Origin: Roseiarcus sp963696665
GTDB lineage: Bacteria > Pseudomonadota > Alphaproteobacteria > Rhizobiales > Beijerinckiaceae
NCBI GenBank assembly: GCA_963696665.1
Contig: CAVOLE010000041.1
Span: 72,710-136,709, forward strand
Length of the DNA: 64,000 bases
Direction: 5' to 3'
Below the pieces are notes generated by a model, which saw only the letters and a list, made by a program, of their open reading frames with translations, made no database searches and was not told where the DNA came from. The translations under genes and the position numbers were made by a program. This document shows positions 1-8,450 of this stretch, piece after piece. Positions within the stretch are counted from its first letter, which is position 1, and every line of letters begins with the position of its first letter.

Positions 1-291
1 CCTCCAATTCCGGCGTTGCTGAACAGGAACGAGATAGGACCGAAGGTCGAACTCTACGTCGGCAATGGCGGCGCGATATTGGCTTTCGCTGGTGACATCG
101 ATTGCTTTCGGCACAAACCTCCCGTCGAGCTTTGCCGCTTCGTTAGCTGTCTCGGCGAGGGCGTCCTGCCGTCGTCCCATGGCGACAACAGTCGCTCCAG
201 AAGCGACCAGACGAAGAGCGGTCGCGCGGCCAATTCCCGATCCGGCGCCAGTGACGATTCCGATCCGTCGGCGGAAATCATAGTTGACCAA
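1..291 (-). CDS. Short-chain dehydrogenase/reductase (SDR), N-terminal part, cut by window edge
   Basis: The minus strand from 291 encodes a Rossmann NAD(P)-binding start (IGIVTGAGSGIGRATALRLV), followed by a typical second strand (ATVVAMGRRQDAL) and the acidic DVTSE region. The start chosen is TTG at 289-291, because AGGGAGG lies 7 bases upstream; no ATG is in frame. About 240 bases in, near position 40-50, the frame shifts by one: the SDR motif FLFSNAGIGG, expected here, is read in the next frame up to the window edge. The rest of the gene (catalytic S-Y-K) lies outside. Substrate unknown. The neighbouring gene at 507 runs the other way. Confidence 0.75.
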   Translation of the reverse strand, partial: MVNYDFRRRIGIVTGAGSGIGRATALRLVASGATVVAMGRRQDALAETANEAAKLDGRFVPKAIDVTSESQYRAAIADVEFDLRSYLVPVQQRRNWR

Positions 292-506
292 ACCCTTTTC
301 CTCCCTGCGACCTTAAAAGGACTTTGAACGGACCTCCGCACGGCCCGCGTCGACGGTCGAGGGCTTCTGAACCCTGCTTCGCTTGCGACAAGGTCTGACA
401 GATTTCTCGCTTTGATCCTTAGAGGGGTGGCGTCGTTCCTGAGGCAGGCGGTATGACGGATGCAGATCGGACCACGCAGGCTCTGGCAACAAAAGGCGAT
501 AAAGCA

Positions 507-1472
507 ATGAAGATTGGATGGATAGGGATCGGGCGTATGGGCTTGCCGATGGTTAACCGGTTGCTCGATGCGAACTATTCACTTGCGGTCTGGAACAGGA
601 CCCGCGCAAAGGCCGCCCCGTTGGCCGCGCGCGGAGTGACGGTTGTCGACGCCATCGCGGATCTGCGAGATTCCGACGCAGTATTCACGATGCTCGCCAC
701 CGGCAAGGACCTTGTGTCCATATGCTTCGGCGAGAATGGCCTTGCTGCGAAGGAAGCGTCGAAGCGTCCTGGGACTATCGTGGATTGCTCCACGATTGGG
801 CTTGAGGAGTCGCGCGACATCCGGGTGAAGCTCGGAGAAGCCGGGGTTGATTATCTCGCGGCGCCGGTGAGCGGCAATCCGAAGTGCGTGATTGCTGGAA
901 AGCTGTCGAGCGTTGTGTCCGGTTCGGCTCAGGCCTTCGATGCAGTGAGGCCGATCATTGAGGCCTACGCCCCTAGCGGCGTCGCCTACGTCGGCGAGGG
1001 TGAACTGGCTCGCATCTGCAAGGTTGCTCACAACGTGTTGCTGGGCACGACGATCGCCAATCTGATCGAGGTGACGCTGATGGCCCAGAAGGCGGGTGTG
1101 CCGCGCCACGCATTCCTTAAGTTCATCAACAGCAGCGTGATGGGCTCCGTCTTCACTCGGTATAAGTCGCCGGCGCTGGTCAATCTGGACTGGGCGACGA
1201 CGCTGACGCCAGCGCTTATGCTCAAGGACCTGGATCTCGGCCTGGAATCCGCTCGCAAACTCGCAGTTCCCGCCCCGATCACCGCGGCAGTGCGCGAGGT
1301 CTTTCAGGCGCATATCGGTGCTTCAGGCGTAACGCCGGGCGCGGAGCGTTTCGAGCAGGCGGACTTTGCGGCGCTCTTCGAGACCGCTGCGCGCGAGGCT
1401 GGCGTAATCCCGGAGCCTGAGAATGTGCAAGTGCCGAGCGGCTTGGAAAGCCCCGCCTCGGGTCGGGCCTGA
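507..1472 (+). CDS. NAD(P)-dependent beta-hydroxyacid dehydrogenase (3-hydroxyisobutyrate dehydrogenase family)
   Basis: This 321-residue protein has the nucleotide-binding start IGWIGIGRMGLPMVNRLL, the substrate-binding loop AAPVSGNPKCVIAGK at about residue 125 (family usual form APVSGG), and the catalytic lysine segment RICKVAHN near residue 178. It should oxidise a 3-hydroxy acid to the semialdehyde or keto acid in the cytoplasm. An in-frame ATG exists at 453, but the ATG at 507 puts the Rossmann fold at residue 3 as in relatives. It is a single transcription unit, closed by two strong hairpins downstream. The second G of the substrate loop is N here and the NN after the lysine is HN, so the substrate may differ from hydroxyisobutyrate. 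Confidence 0.85.
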   Translation: MKIGWIGIGRMGLPMVNRLLDANYSLAVWNRTRAKAAPLAARGVTVVDAIADLRDSDAVFTMLATGKDLVSICFGENGLAAKEASKRPGTIVDCSTIGLEESRDIRVKLGEAGVDYLAAPVSGNPKCVIAGKLSSVVSGSAQAFDAVRPIIEAYAPSGVAYVGEGELARICKVAHNVLLGTTIANLIEVTLMAQKAGVPRHAFLKFINSSVMGSVFTRYKSPALVNLDWATTLTPALMLKDLDLGLESARKLAVPAPITAAVREVFQAHIGASGVTPGAERFEQADFAALFETAAREAGVIPEPENVQVPSGLESPASGRA

Positions 1473-1491
1473 GCGGGACTGATACCTCGCT

Positions 1492-1511
1492 CCTCAGCAA
1501 CATTGCTGAGG
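1492..1511 (+). terminator. Hairpin after the beta-hydroxyacid dehydrogenase
   Basis: A perfect inverted repeat (CCTCAGCAA / TTGCTGAGG) starts 20 bases after the stop at 1472. No clear U-tract follows, so it may be a terminator or simply an mRNA 3' stem. Confidence 0.5.
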
Positions 1512-1541
1512 CGGCGTCGCTTTGATCGCTTTGGAACAGCT

Positions 1542-1564
1542 TCGCTTGGCGTCTAGCCAAGCGA
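1542..1564. terminator. Hairpin between convergent genes
   Basis: TCGCTTGGC and GCCAAGCGA form a 9-bp stem with a 5-base loop between two convergent genes (ends at 1472 and 1622). It could serve either direction; no strong T-run is adjacent. Confidence 0.5.
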
Positions 1565-1621
1565 GGCGAGTTCGCCGATCGCCCTGGTGGCGCGATCAAA
1601 TTGGGCGCAGGCGGAGAAGCT

Positions 1622-2530
1622 TCAAAGCGTTTCGGAGAACCAGTCGGTTGCGAGCTTTGCTGCTGTCTCAACCTTGGATGCGTCCGAATACAGCGTCATG
1701 TGCGACGTATGCGGCAGGACGTGAAGTTTCTTGCGCGCGCTTGGAACCGCATTGAATGCGTTGATCTCAAGATCCCATAGCGTCAGGTCATCGCCCTCCG
1801 CCACGATCATGAAAGTGGGCGTGTTGTAAATGCGCTTCACGAACGGGCCGACGTCATAGTTCATTAGGAGGTCGACCGATTCGACCGTGCTCTTGTTCTG
1901 ATAGAGCGGAGCCTCTTTCGCCTTGATCGCCATGAAGGTGCGGACGGTCTCCGGGAAGGGCCAGGCGGAGACCTCGGCTTCCGAGTTCTCGGTCGCATGC
2001 GGCAGGTAGAGTTGCTCGCCCGGGCGCTCATAGCGGAGCTTGCGATCCTTGAGAACGAGGTCCCAAAGCCGCCGGAACTCCATGGTGCCATGGGCCCGAC
2101 GCATGTTTTCATAACCGTCGATCACGGGAATCTGGCTGACGATCGACTTTACGCGTGGGTCTATGGCTGCGAGGATTAGCGCATGGCCGCCAGAATAGGA
2201 GATGCCCCATACACCGATGCGGTGCGGGTCGACCGCTTCGTGCCGCTCGAGAAATGAGATGGCGTTCTGATAGTCGCGGATCTGCGCCCAAGGATCGAGA
2301 TGCTGCCGGTTGTCGCCATCGCTCACGCCAAGATTCCTATAGTCGAAGATCATGGCGTTGATTCCGGCCGCAGCAAACGCCTTCGCATAAGTCGGCATCA
2401 CGATCTCGCGCACGTAACACCAACCGCCAGCCAACACGACCGTGGGCCGCCGACCGCCACCATCCGCTCGATAAAACCATCCGCGAACGGTAGCGCCCTC
2501 GGACTGAAACTCGACGTCGAGTTTTTCCAT
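1622..2530 (-). CDS. Alpha/beta hydrolase
   Basis: The 302-residue protein has the serine hydrolase elbow GISYSGG (GxSxG) at about residue 119, an upstream oxyanion region (VVLAGGWCYV), and late acidic and histidine residues (VAEGDDLTLWDLEIN, LPHTSHMTLY) that can complete a Ser-Asp-His triad. It resembles the bacterial YcjY/dienelactone-hydrolase-like group that hydrolyses esters or similar bonds in the cytoplasm; no signal peptide is visible. I start it at the ATG at 2530 (AGGAG 10 bases upstream) rather than at 2554. It is followed on the same strand by no partner; the upstream SDR at 2629-3399 is co-oriented and 98 bases away, so they may be co-transcribed. Substrate not predictable. Confidence 0.8.
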   Translation of the reverse strand: MEKLDVEFQSEGATVRGWFYRADGGGRRPTVVLAGGWCYVREIVMPTYAKAFAAAGINAMIFDYRNLGVSDGDNRQHLDPWAQIRDYQNAISFLERHEAVDPHRIGVWGISYSGGHALILAAIDPRVKSIVSQIPVIDGYENMRRAHGTMEFRRLWDLVLKDRKLRYERPGEQLYLPHATENSEAEVSAWPFPETVRTFMAIKAKEAPLYQNKSTVESVDLLMNYDVGPFVKRIYNTPTFMIVAEGDDLTLWDLEINAFNAVPSARKKLHVLPHTSHMTLYSDASKVETAAKLATDWFSETL

Positions 2531-2628
2531 TGATGCTTTGCTCCTAGGCGGCACGCTGTAGCGGCGGCCTTGTCTTCCGATTTATTCGACTGCCGGCATC
2601 GGCCTCGTCGCCTTACGCCACTAGCGGG

Positions 2629-3399
2629 TCACGAGAAGAGAACGCCTCCGTTCACGTCTATGGTGGCGCCGGTCAGGTAATTCCCATCGACTGAGGCGAG
2701 GAAGGCGATCGCGGATGCGATTTCCGCCGGGTCCGCGGCTCGACCGAGAGGGATCTTGTCCCACTCGATCTTCTTCATCTCCTCGAACGTAATCCCGCGC
2801 TTCTCCGCCTCCTCGCGAAGCGCAGTAAAGTGCATCGAGGTCGCGACGTTTCCGGGCGCAACGGAGTTCACGCGAATTTTGTCCGCCACGAGCTCCGCGG
2901 CGGCGCTGTGGGTCAGCGAAATCAACGCCGCCTTCGAAGCGCAGTAGGCGCTGAAGAAACCGTGTCCGGTGCGGCCGTACCAGCTCGAAACGGTCACGAT
3001 CGAGCCGCCTCCGACGGCCTTCATCATCGGCGCATAATGCTTGATGAGGATCACGTTGGCGCGGACGTTGATGTTGAGGACCCTATCCCATTCCGCAAGG
3101 TCGAGCGTCTCGATGGGTCCAACCTTCTGCAGCACGGCTGCGATCAAACCAAGGAATTTTAGCTGCCCTCCGAGGTCGTGGACCGCCGCGTCGATCGGCC
3201 CGAGATTGCTCTCTTTGGTGATATCCGCCGCGACACCGACAATCTTGCGACCTGTCGACTTGGCGACCTGAACCGCGACGTTCTTGACCTGCTCCGCAAC
3301 ATCGACGAGCACCAGATCCCAGCCGTCCTTTGCGAAGCGCTCGGCCGTGACCTGGCCAACGCCGCCGGCGGCGCCGGTAATGATTCCGACATTGCTCAT
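2629..3399 (-). CDS. SDR family oxidoreductase
   Basis: At 256 residues it has normal SDR length. The cofactor motif GIITGAAGGVGQVTAERF is at the start, catalytic Ser lies in TVSSWYGRTG and the Y-x3-K pair in YCASKAAL at about residue 155. The C-terminal DVNGGV ending is typical. Unusual: the structural NNAG motif is replaced by LGLIAAVLQKVG. The gene is co-oriented with the alpha/beta hydrolase downstream and divergent from a LacI regulator whose intergenic region carries a palindromic operator, so it is probably LacI-controlled. Role inferred as NAD(P)-dependent oxidation or reduction of a hydroxyl on a sugar-like substrate. Confidence 0.85.
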   Translation of the reverse strand: MSNVGIITGAAGGVGQVTAERFAKDGWDLVLVDVAEQVKNVAVQVAKSTGRKIVGVAADITKESNLGPIDAAVHDLGGQLKFLGLIAAVLQKVGPIETLDLAEWDRVLNINVRANVILIKHYAPMMKAVGGGSIVTVSSWYGRTGHGFFSAYCASKAALISLTHSAAAELVADKIRVNSVAPGNVATSMHFTALREEAEKRGITFEEMKKIEWDKIPLGRAADPAEIASAIAFLASVDGNYLTGATIDVNGGVLFS

Positions 3400-3777
3400 C
3401 TCAGCACCATTCCATTCTTCATCGGGGAACGTTGACGTGGTCGGTCCAGGAAGCCGCAGGGACGCGGTGCGCCCTGAAGATCGACCGACCTCGCCGTGCG
3501 GGCGCGCCCGAGGATTGTTTGAATCGGCGTCTGTGAGTCGCCTGCACTGTGACGCAACGCGCCTGCGCGGGCGAAGACACTCCTCATGCGTCCTCCCGGA
3601 TGGAGCGCCACGCTAAGCAAGGACTTTTCAGGTGTCAATCGATTGCATAACACAATTCATCCGGCGGGAACGGCTTGTCTTCCCGCCGCGTCTGGCGAGA
3701 AGCTTCGCGAGCATGGCGCCTTGCGAATCGGGAGCGTCTCGACCGCGCAGGGAATTGATCGGGTCAATGGGCGGTCA
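3400..3777. other. Divergent intergenic region, SDR / LacI regulator
   Basis: This 378-base stretch separates the divergent SDR and LacI genes. I see no convincing gene in it. It contains the palindrome listed separately and is the obvious place for both promoters. Confidence 0.6.
3636..3645. promoter_or_regulatory. Putative LacI-type operator
   Basis: CAATCGATTG is a perfect 10-bp palindrome with the central CG that LacI/GalR proteins favour. It lies 130 bases upstream of the LacI gene and 237 bases upstream of the divergent SDR. The right half, TCGATTGCAT, is repeated exactly at the second candidate site (9752-9765) in front of the sugar ABC operon, which suggests one regulator for both. 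Confidence 0.5.
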
Positions 3778-4793
3778 ATGGCTCGCTTGAGTATGTTGGA
3801 CTTGGGAAGGCGACTCGGCGTCGACAGGGCGACGGTCTCGCGCGCGTTAAGCGAGGACAAGGCGCATCTCGTGGCGCCGGCGACGCGCGAGAATCCGGGC
3901 AGAAGCCGCTAGGCTTGGCTTCAGCCCGGACGCTGCCGCCGCCACGCTGCGTCGCGGACGGTCTCGAACGATCGGCATTCTGACGCCCGATCTTCTCAAC
4001 GAGGTTCTGGTGCGGGTCATCCGCGGGACGATAGCCTATCTAAACCGCAATGCGGCCGAAGCTTCGCGCATCATTCCGCTGATCGGCGAGACCGGCGACC
4101 GCCCGGAGGAATTCAGGCGCCTTCTGCGGACTTTCCTCGCGCGGCGCGTTGACGCGATCGTGTCGCTCGCCTCTACGGAGACGCACGTCGATGAGCTCGT
4201 CGGCGCTGCGAAGCAGGTTCCGGTTGTGCTCGCGGTACGCAGTCTTTCCGGCGCCGTATTTCCATCGGCGCTGTGCGACGATCAGGCCGGAGGCGGACTT
4301 GCAGCCTCGCATCTCGCGGGGCGCGGGCATCGGGTCGTTTGCCAGGTTCAGGGGCCACGCAGGGCAGCGACCTTCAAGAACCGCGCACAAGGCTTCTCGC
4401 GCGTCTGCCGCAGGGCGAAGCTCCTCGAGCAGCCGCGGCGGATCGAGGTGAACTGGGCGACACCGGGCGAGGGCAAACAAGCGCTGGCGCAAATCCTGGC
4501 TGATCCGGCGCGGCCATCGGGCGTTTTCGCCCATAACGACGAGCTCGCCTATGGGCTGATCGAAGCGATGCGAGAGCGGGGGCTTCGCTGTCCCGAGGAC
4601 CTGGCTATTGTCGGCTTCAACAACACGGAGGCCTCGAAAGTGCTCGCGGTTCCGCTCACGACCGTCGACTATCCGGTGGCCGAGGTCAGTAGGCATGCCG
4701 GCCAGCTGGTCGAGGCGCTCATCGTTGATCGCGGGGCGAAGTGGGAGTTCGAAGATCTTTCCCCCTTTTCTGGTGGAGCGCGCTTCGACCTGA
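3778..4793 (+). CDS. LacI-family transcriptional regulator (frame broken twice)
   Basis: The ATG at 3778 opens a LacI helix-turn-helix (LSMLDLGRRLGVDRATVSRA). Near 3890 the frame jumps by one base; the hinge and periplasmic-binding-like effector domain then continue (RAEAARLGFSPDAAAATL, then IGILTPDLLNEV). A second shift near 4765, in a C5-T4 run, hides the usual ending; the other frame gives LVERAST and a stop at 4791-4793, matching the LVvRxSt ending of the family. Total about 338 residues, normal for the family. Both lesions look like single-base sequence errors. It is divergent from an SDR, convergent with the sugar ABC operon, and likely represses one or both when no sugar ligand is bound. 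Confidence 0.8.
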
Positions 4794-4807
4794 GGAAGCG
4801 CCGCCCA

Positions 4808-5830
4808 TCATGCCGCGGGAGTGGGCGCGTTCTCGCGTAGCAATCCCTTGCGCTTGAGCTCGGCCCAGAATTCGGCCGGGATCGGGGCTGAGATCTGCTT
4901 CAGGTTGTCCTCAAGATGCGCGAAACTCCGTGTGCCGGGAATGACCGTTGGCACGCACCGATGGCCGAGGACGAATTGCAGCGCCGCCGCCTTCAACGCG
5001 ACGCCAAATTGCTCGCACACCGCCTCGATCGACCGGACGCGCGCCAGAATTGGCTCAGGAGCGGGGCTGTAATTGTAATGCGCGCCCTTGACGGCGCCTG
5101 TTGCGAGAATGCCGCTATTGTAGCCGCCCCCGAGCGCGATTGCGACGTTTCGCTGTTCACAAAGCGGTAGGAAACCGTCGAGAGCCTCCTGTTCGAGCAG
5201 AGTATAGCGGCCGGCGAGCAGAAAGCAGTCGAAGTCGCGTTCGCGCAGCGCCTGGTCGCACACCTGCCACTCGTTGCACCCTACGCCAATCGCCTTGACG
5301 AGGCCTTCGGAGCGCAGCTTGTCGAGCGCTTTGTAAGCGCCGGTCATGGCCGTGCGGAAATGCTCCTTCTGGACGTTCGGGGGATGACTGAAATTGTCGA
5401 TGTCGTGGATGAAGGCAATGTCGATGCGCTCGAGCGCCATTCGCTGCAAACTGTCCTCAAAGGACCGCATTGCGCCGTCATAAGAATAATCGTGAATCAC
5501 CTCGAACGGCGCGGGGTCGATCCAGAACCTCGACTCGATCTCCTTGCGCGGCTTTGGTTTCAGCAACCGACCAACTTTGGTCGACAGCACATACTCGTCC
5601 CGCGGGCGCCAGCGCAACGCTTCGCCGAGACGCAGCTCTGAAAGACCATTGCCGTAGAACGGCGCGGTGTCGAAATAGCGCAGCCCAGCGTCCCAGGCGC
5701 CGTCAATGACGGCGCGCGCGTCGGCGTCAGGCACGAAGCGGAATTGGTTGCCGATCGGCGCCGTCCCGAGACCCATAGCCGTGACCTCGAGCCCCGAGCG
5801 GCCGAATACTCGCTTTTGTGTAGGCTTCAA
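4808..5830 (-). CDS. Aldo/keto reductase (D-threo-aldose/L-fucose dehydrogenase-like)
   Basis: The 340-residue protein shows the AKR start RVFGRSGLEVTAMGLGTAP, the catalytic Asp-Tyr pair in FDTAPFYGNG, the catalytic Lys in LSTKVGR and a C-terminal cofactor loop (VIPGTRSFAHL). It is closest in pattern to the bacterial aldose 1-dehydrogenase/pyridoxal reductase branch, which oxidises the C1 hydroxyl of sugars to lactones with NAD(P). I start it at TTG 5828-5830, preceded by GGAGG at 5-base spacing; a GTG at 5866 overlapping the permease stop (GTGA) is the alternative. It is last in the operon binding protein-ATPase-permease-AKR, so it probably takes the first oxidative step on the imported sugar. 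Confidence 0.85.
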   Translation of the reverse strand: MKPTQKRVFGRSGLEVTAMGLGTAPIGNQFRFVPDADARAVIDGAWDAGLRYFDTAPFYGNGLSELRLGEALRWRPRDEYVLSTKVGRLLKPKPRKEIESRFWIDPAPFEVIHDYSYDGAMRSFEDSLQRMALERIDIAFIHDIDNFSHPPNVQKEHFRTAMTGAYKALDKLRSEGLVKAIGVGCNEWQVCDQALRERDFDCFLLAGRYTLLEQEALDGFLPLCEQRNVAIALGGGYNSGILATGAVKGAHYNYSPAPEPILARVRSIEAVCEQFGVALKAAALQFVLGHRCVPTVIPGTRSFAHLEDNLKQISAPIPAEFWAELKRKGLLRENAPTPAA

Positions 5831-5862
5831 AGATTCCTCCCGCCAGAGCCCGCCCTGTAGCG

Positions 5863-6873
5863 TCACTTTATGAATGAATATTTCGAGCGATCGATCGTCA
5901 ACGAGACGGCGAGAATGATCACGGCCCCCTTCACGATGTCTTGGGTGAAGCTGTTGACCTCAGTTACATCCATCCCGTTTGTGAGGATAGCGATGACGAG
6001 CACGCCGAGCAGCGTTCGGTGTGGACCCCCGACACCCCCGGAAAGAGCGGTCCCGCCCATCACGACTGCGGCGATGGAATTGAGCAGCAATCCGCTGCCC
6101 GCGGTTGGCGTTCCGGCGCCGACTTGACCGGTCAACATCACGCCCGAGAAACCACAGATTGCGCCGCTGAGGACAAAGGCCAAGATCTTGTACAGCGTTA
6201 CCGGCACGCCGGCATGCGCGGCGACGACCTCGCCGCCTCCGAGGGCGTAAAGGTAGCGGCCAAGTTTGGTCTTGAAGGCGACGACAGTCAAAATTGCTGT
6301 CGCCCCCAGAGCGAACCAGATTACATTAGGCACGCCGAGAACTGGCGCATTGTTCACGAGGGATGAGAGTAAGGTATTGGCGAACAAGATCGACTGGCCT
6401 TGCGAAATCTGATTTGTGAGGCCCGTCAGGATGGAGAGCACGCCCAACGTCACCAGGAACGAGGGCACTCGCAGCATCGTCACCATTAGGCCGTTCGCGA
6501 GGCCGACAATAGCGCCCGCCGCCACGCCAACGAAACCGCCTCCGAAGGCGCCCAGACTGTCAACCGTGAGCGCGGTTAGGATACCCGTCAGTGTCACCAA
6601 CGCCCCTACAGAGAGATCGATCGACCCGATCAGGATCACGATGGTCTCGGCGAGAGAGACGAGAAGGAGTACGGAAGACTGGCGGCCGATGTTGAGCGCG
6701 TTCGAGGCAGAGAAGAACAGCGGATTGACCGCCGTGAAATATATGACCAGCGCGACGATCGAGACCAACGGCAGGAGTTGGATTCGAAATCGCGATAGCG
6801 AGTCCAGCACGACAGAGACCGACGATCGGCCGACAGCTGCTTCGTTATCGGCATTGCTGGCCTTGGATGACAT
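5863..6873 (-). CDS. Ribose-type ABC transporter permease
   Basis: This 336-residue hydrophobic protein is a BPD_transp_2 (RbsC-like) inner-membrane permease with about 8-10 predicted membrane segments. Characteristic pieces are IGSIDLSVGALVTL near residue 85 and the cytoplasmic coupling loop GGGEVVAAHAGVPV near residue 215 that contacts the ATPase. It is the third gene of system 1; its start lies 6 bases after the ATPase stop and its end overlaps a possible GTG of the aldo/keto reductase. It should form the translocation pore for the sugar delivered by the binding protein at 8451-9710. Confidence 0.9.
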   Translation of the reverse strand: MSSKASNADNEAAVGRSSVSVVLDSLSRFRIQLLPLVSIVALVIYFTAVNPLFFSASNALNIGRQSSVLLLVSLAETIVILIGSIDLSVGALVTLTGILTALTVDSLGAFGGGFVGVAAGAIVGLANGLMVTMLRVPSFLVTLGVLSILTGLTNQISQGQSILFANTLLSSLVNNAPVLGVPNVIWFALGATAILTVVAFKTKLGRYLYALGGGEVVAAHAGVPVTLYKILAFVLSGAICGFSGVMLTGQVGAGTPTAGSGLLLNSIAAVVMGGTALSGGVGGPHRTLLGVLVIAILTNGMDVTEVNSFTQDIVKGAVIILAVSLTIDRSKYSFIK

Positions 6874-6879
6874 TGCGCC

Positions 6880-8442
6880 TCACACCATCGCGGCGACAAC
6901 CTCGGCTTCGCGAGGCTTCGAGCCCTTTTTGGCATCGAAGAGAGCCGACACGGCTCCGTCGCGGAGGACCAGGATGCGGTTCGAGAGCCCGATCAACTCG
7001 GGCAGGTTGTCCGACACCAGCAGGATCGCGCCGCCGTTAGCGACGATTTCTCGCATGAGGCCGTAGATGTCTTCTTTGGCGCCGACGTCCAAGCCGCGGC
7101 CGGGATCGTCGAGCACGAGAATTTGCGATCCGCGCGCCAGCCATTTCGCGAACACGACCTTCTGTTGGTTGCCGCCCGATAGGTTGCGGCAGGGCGTGTC
7201 GCGGGTTGGCGCCCGGACTTGCAGTCGCGCCATCCACTGCTTCGTCAAATCGCGGCTGCGGCGGGAGGAGAGTAAGGGGAAAGATCTGGCCGCCAGCGCA
7301 GCGAGATTTGGCAGCGTGAGGTTCCATTCGACGGTATCGCTGGCGATTATGCCGGCCACCAGCCGCTCGGCCGGCACGTAGCCGATCCCGCGGGCGATCG
7401 CATCCCGCCGCGAGTGTGAGCGTAGTGGTCGACCATCAACGAGAACTTCGCCTTCAGCTTTCGGTTCTGCGCCGGCTACGATCTTGGCGAGCGTCGACTT
7501 GCCAGAGCCAAGAACGCCGGCCACGCCCAGAATCTCTCCCTTCCGCAAGTCGAACGAGACGCCGTCAAGTTCTCCTGGCTTGGCAATGCCGATCGCCTGT
7601 AGCGCGACTGCGGCCTCAGGCCACCGCTGGCTCGCCTCGCGGTAATATTCAGTGTTTCGCTGTCGGCCCACGATGAGTTCGTGGAGGGCCGACTCGTCGA
7701 TGCCTTTGGTTGGGCGCTGGTCAACGACCCTGCCGTCCTTGAGCGCGACGAACTCGTCACAGGTCGCAAAGAGGTCAGCGAGCCGATGAGAGACGAAGAT
7801 GAAGGAGGCGTGGCTTCGCCAACGTGCGACGCCCTCAAACAGCTTGATGGTCTCCTGATCGGAAAGGGCGCTGGTCGGCTCGTCAAGCAGGATGATCGGG
7901 TCGACCGGGTAAATGCGGCTCAGCGCAAAGGCCTTGGCGATCTCGACAAGCTGTCGTTGTCCAAACGAGAGCGATCCGGTCACGGCGCGCGGGTCGACGT
8001 CGACATGCAGGTCGTCGAGCACAGCCTTGGCCTCTGCGATCATGGCGCGCTGTCGGAGGAGGCCGCCCGTTGCCGTGAATTTCCACTCCCGGCCGAGGAG
8101 AATGTTTTCGTAAACAGGAATGGTTGGGATTAGCCCCTGCTCCTGGAAGACCGTCGCCACGCCGTGCCGGGCCGCTTCGGTCGGATGACCGAAGCGGACA
8201 GGATGACCGCCGATGGACAGGGTCCCAGAATCAGGTCGGACTGAACCGTTGATGATTGAGAGCAACGTCGACTTTCCCGCGCCGTTTTCGCCGACGAGGC
8301 CCAGGACGGAATGCCGTTTCAGGCTGAAGCTGACCCCATCGAGCGCCTTTACGCCGGGATACGCCTTTGAGACGCTTTGAAGTATGATCGCATTCCCTCC
8401 GTCGTCGCCGTTGGCGACGCCGGCGGCGCCCCTCACATCCAT
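6880..8442 (-). CDS. Ribose-type ABC transporter ATPase with two ABC domains
   Basis: The 520-residue protein is RbsA/MglA-like. The first domain has Walker A GENGAGKST near residue 55, signature LSFGQRQLVEIAK and Walker B IILLDEPTSAL. The second has a degenerate Walker A (VLGSGKST), signature LSGGNQQKVVFAKWL and Walker B ILVLDDPGRGLDVGA. The catalytic Glu after the second Walker B is Asp here; family members usually read LDEPTRGVDVGAK, so the second site may be weak or silent. It sits between the binding protein and the permease of system 1 with 6- to 8-base gaps, clearly one operon, and powers uptake at the inner membrane. Confidence 0.9.
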   Translation of the reverse strand: MDVRGAAGVANGDDGGNAIILQSVSKAYPGVKALDGVSFSLKRHSVLGLVGENGAGKSTLLSIINGSVRPDSGTLSIGGHPVRFGHPTEAARHGVATVFQEQGLIPTIPVYENILLGREWKFTATGGLLRQRAMIAEAKAVLDDLHVDVDPRAVTGSLSFGQRQLVEIAKAFALSRIYPVDPIILLDEPTSALSDQETIKLFEGVARWRSHASFIFVSHRLADLFATCDEFVALKDGRVVDQRPTKGIDESALHELIVGRQRNTEYYREASQRWPEAAVALQAIGIAKPGELDGVSFDLRKGEILGVAGVLGSGKSTLAKIVAGAEPKAEGEVLVDGRPLRSHSRRDAIARGIGYVPAERLVAGIIASDTVEWNLTLPNLAALAARSFPLLSSRRSRDLTKQWMARLQVRAPTRDTPCRNLSGGNQQKVVFAKWLARGSQILVLDDPGRGLDVGAKEDIYGLMREIVANGGAILLVSDNLPELIGLSNRILVLRDGAVSALFDAKKGSKPREAEVVAAMV

Positions 8443-8450
8443 CTTCGATC

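Noticed and set aside
579..1313. Minus-strand frame of 244 codons inside the dehydrogenase
   Set aside because: Complement of a conserved gene in high-G+C DNA; no domain and no ribosome binding site.
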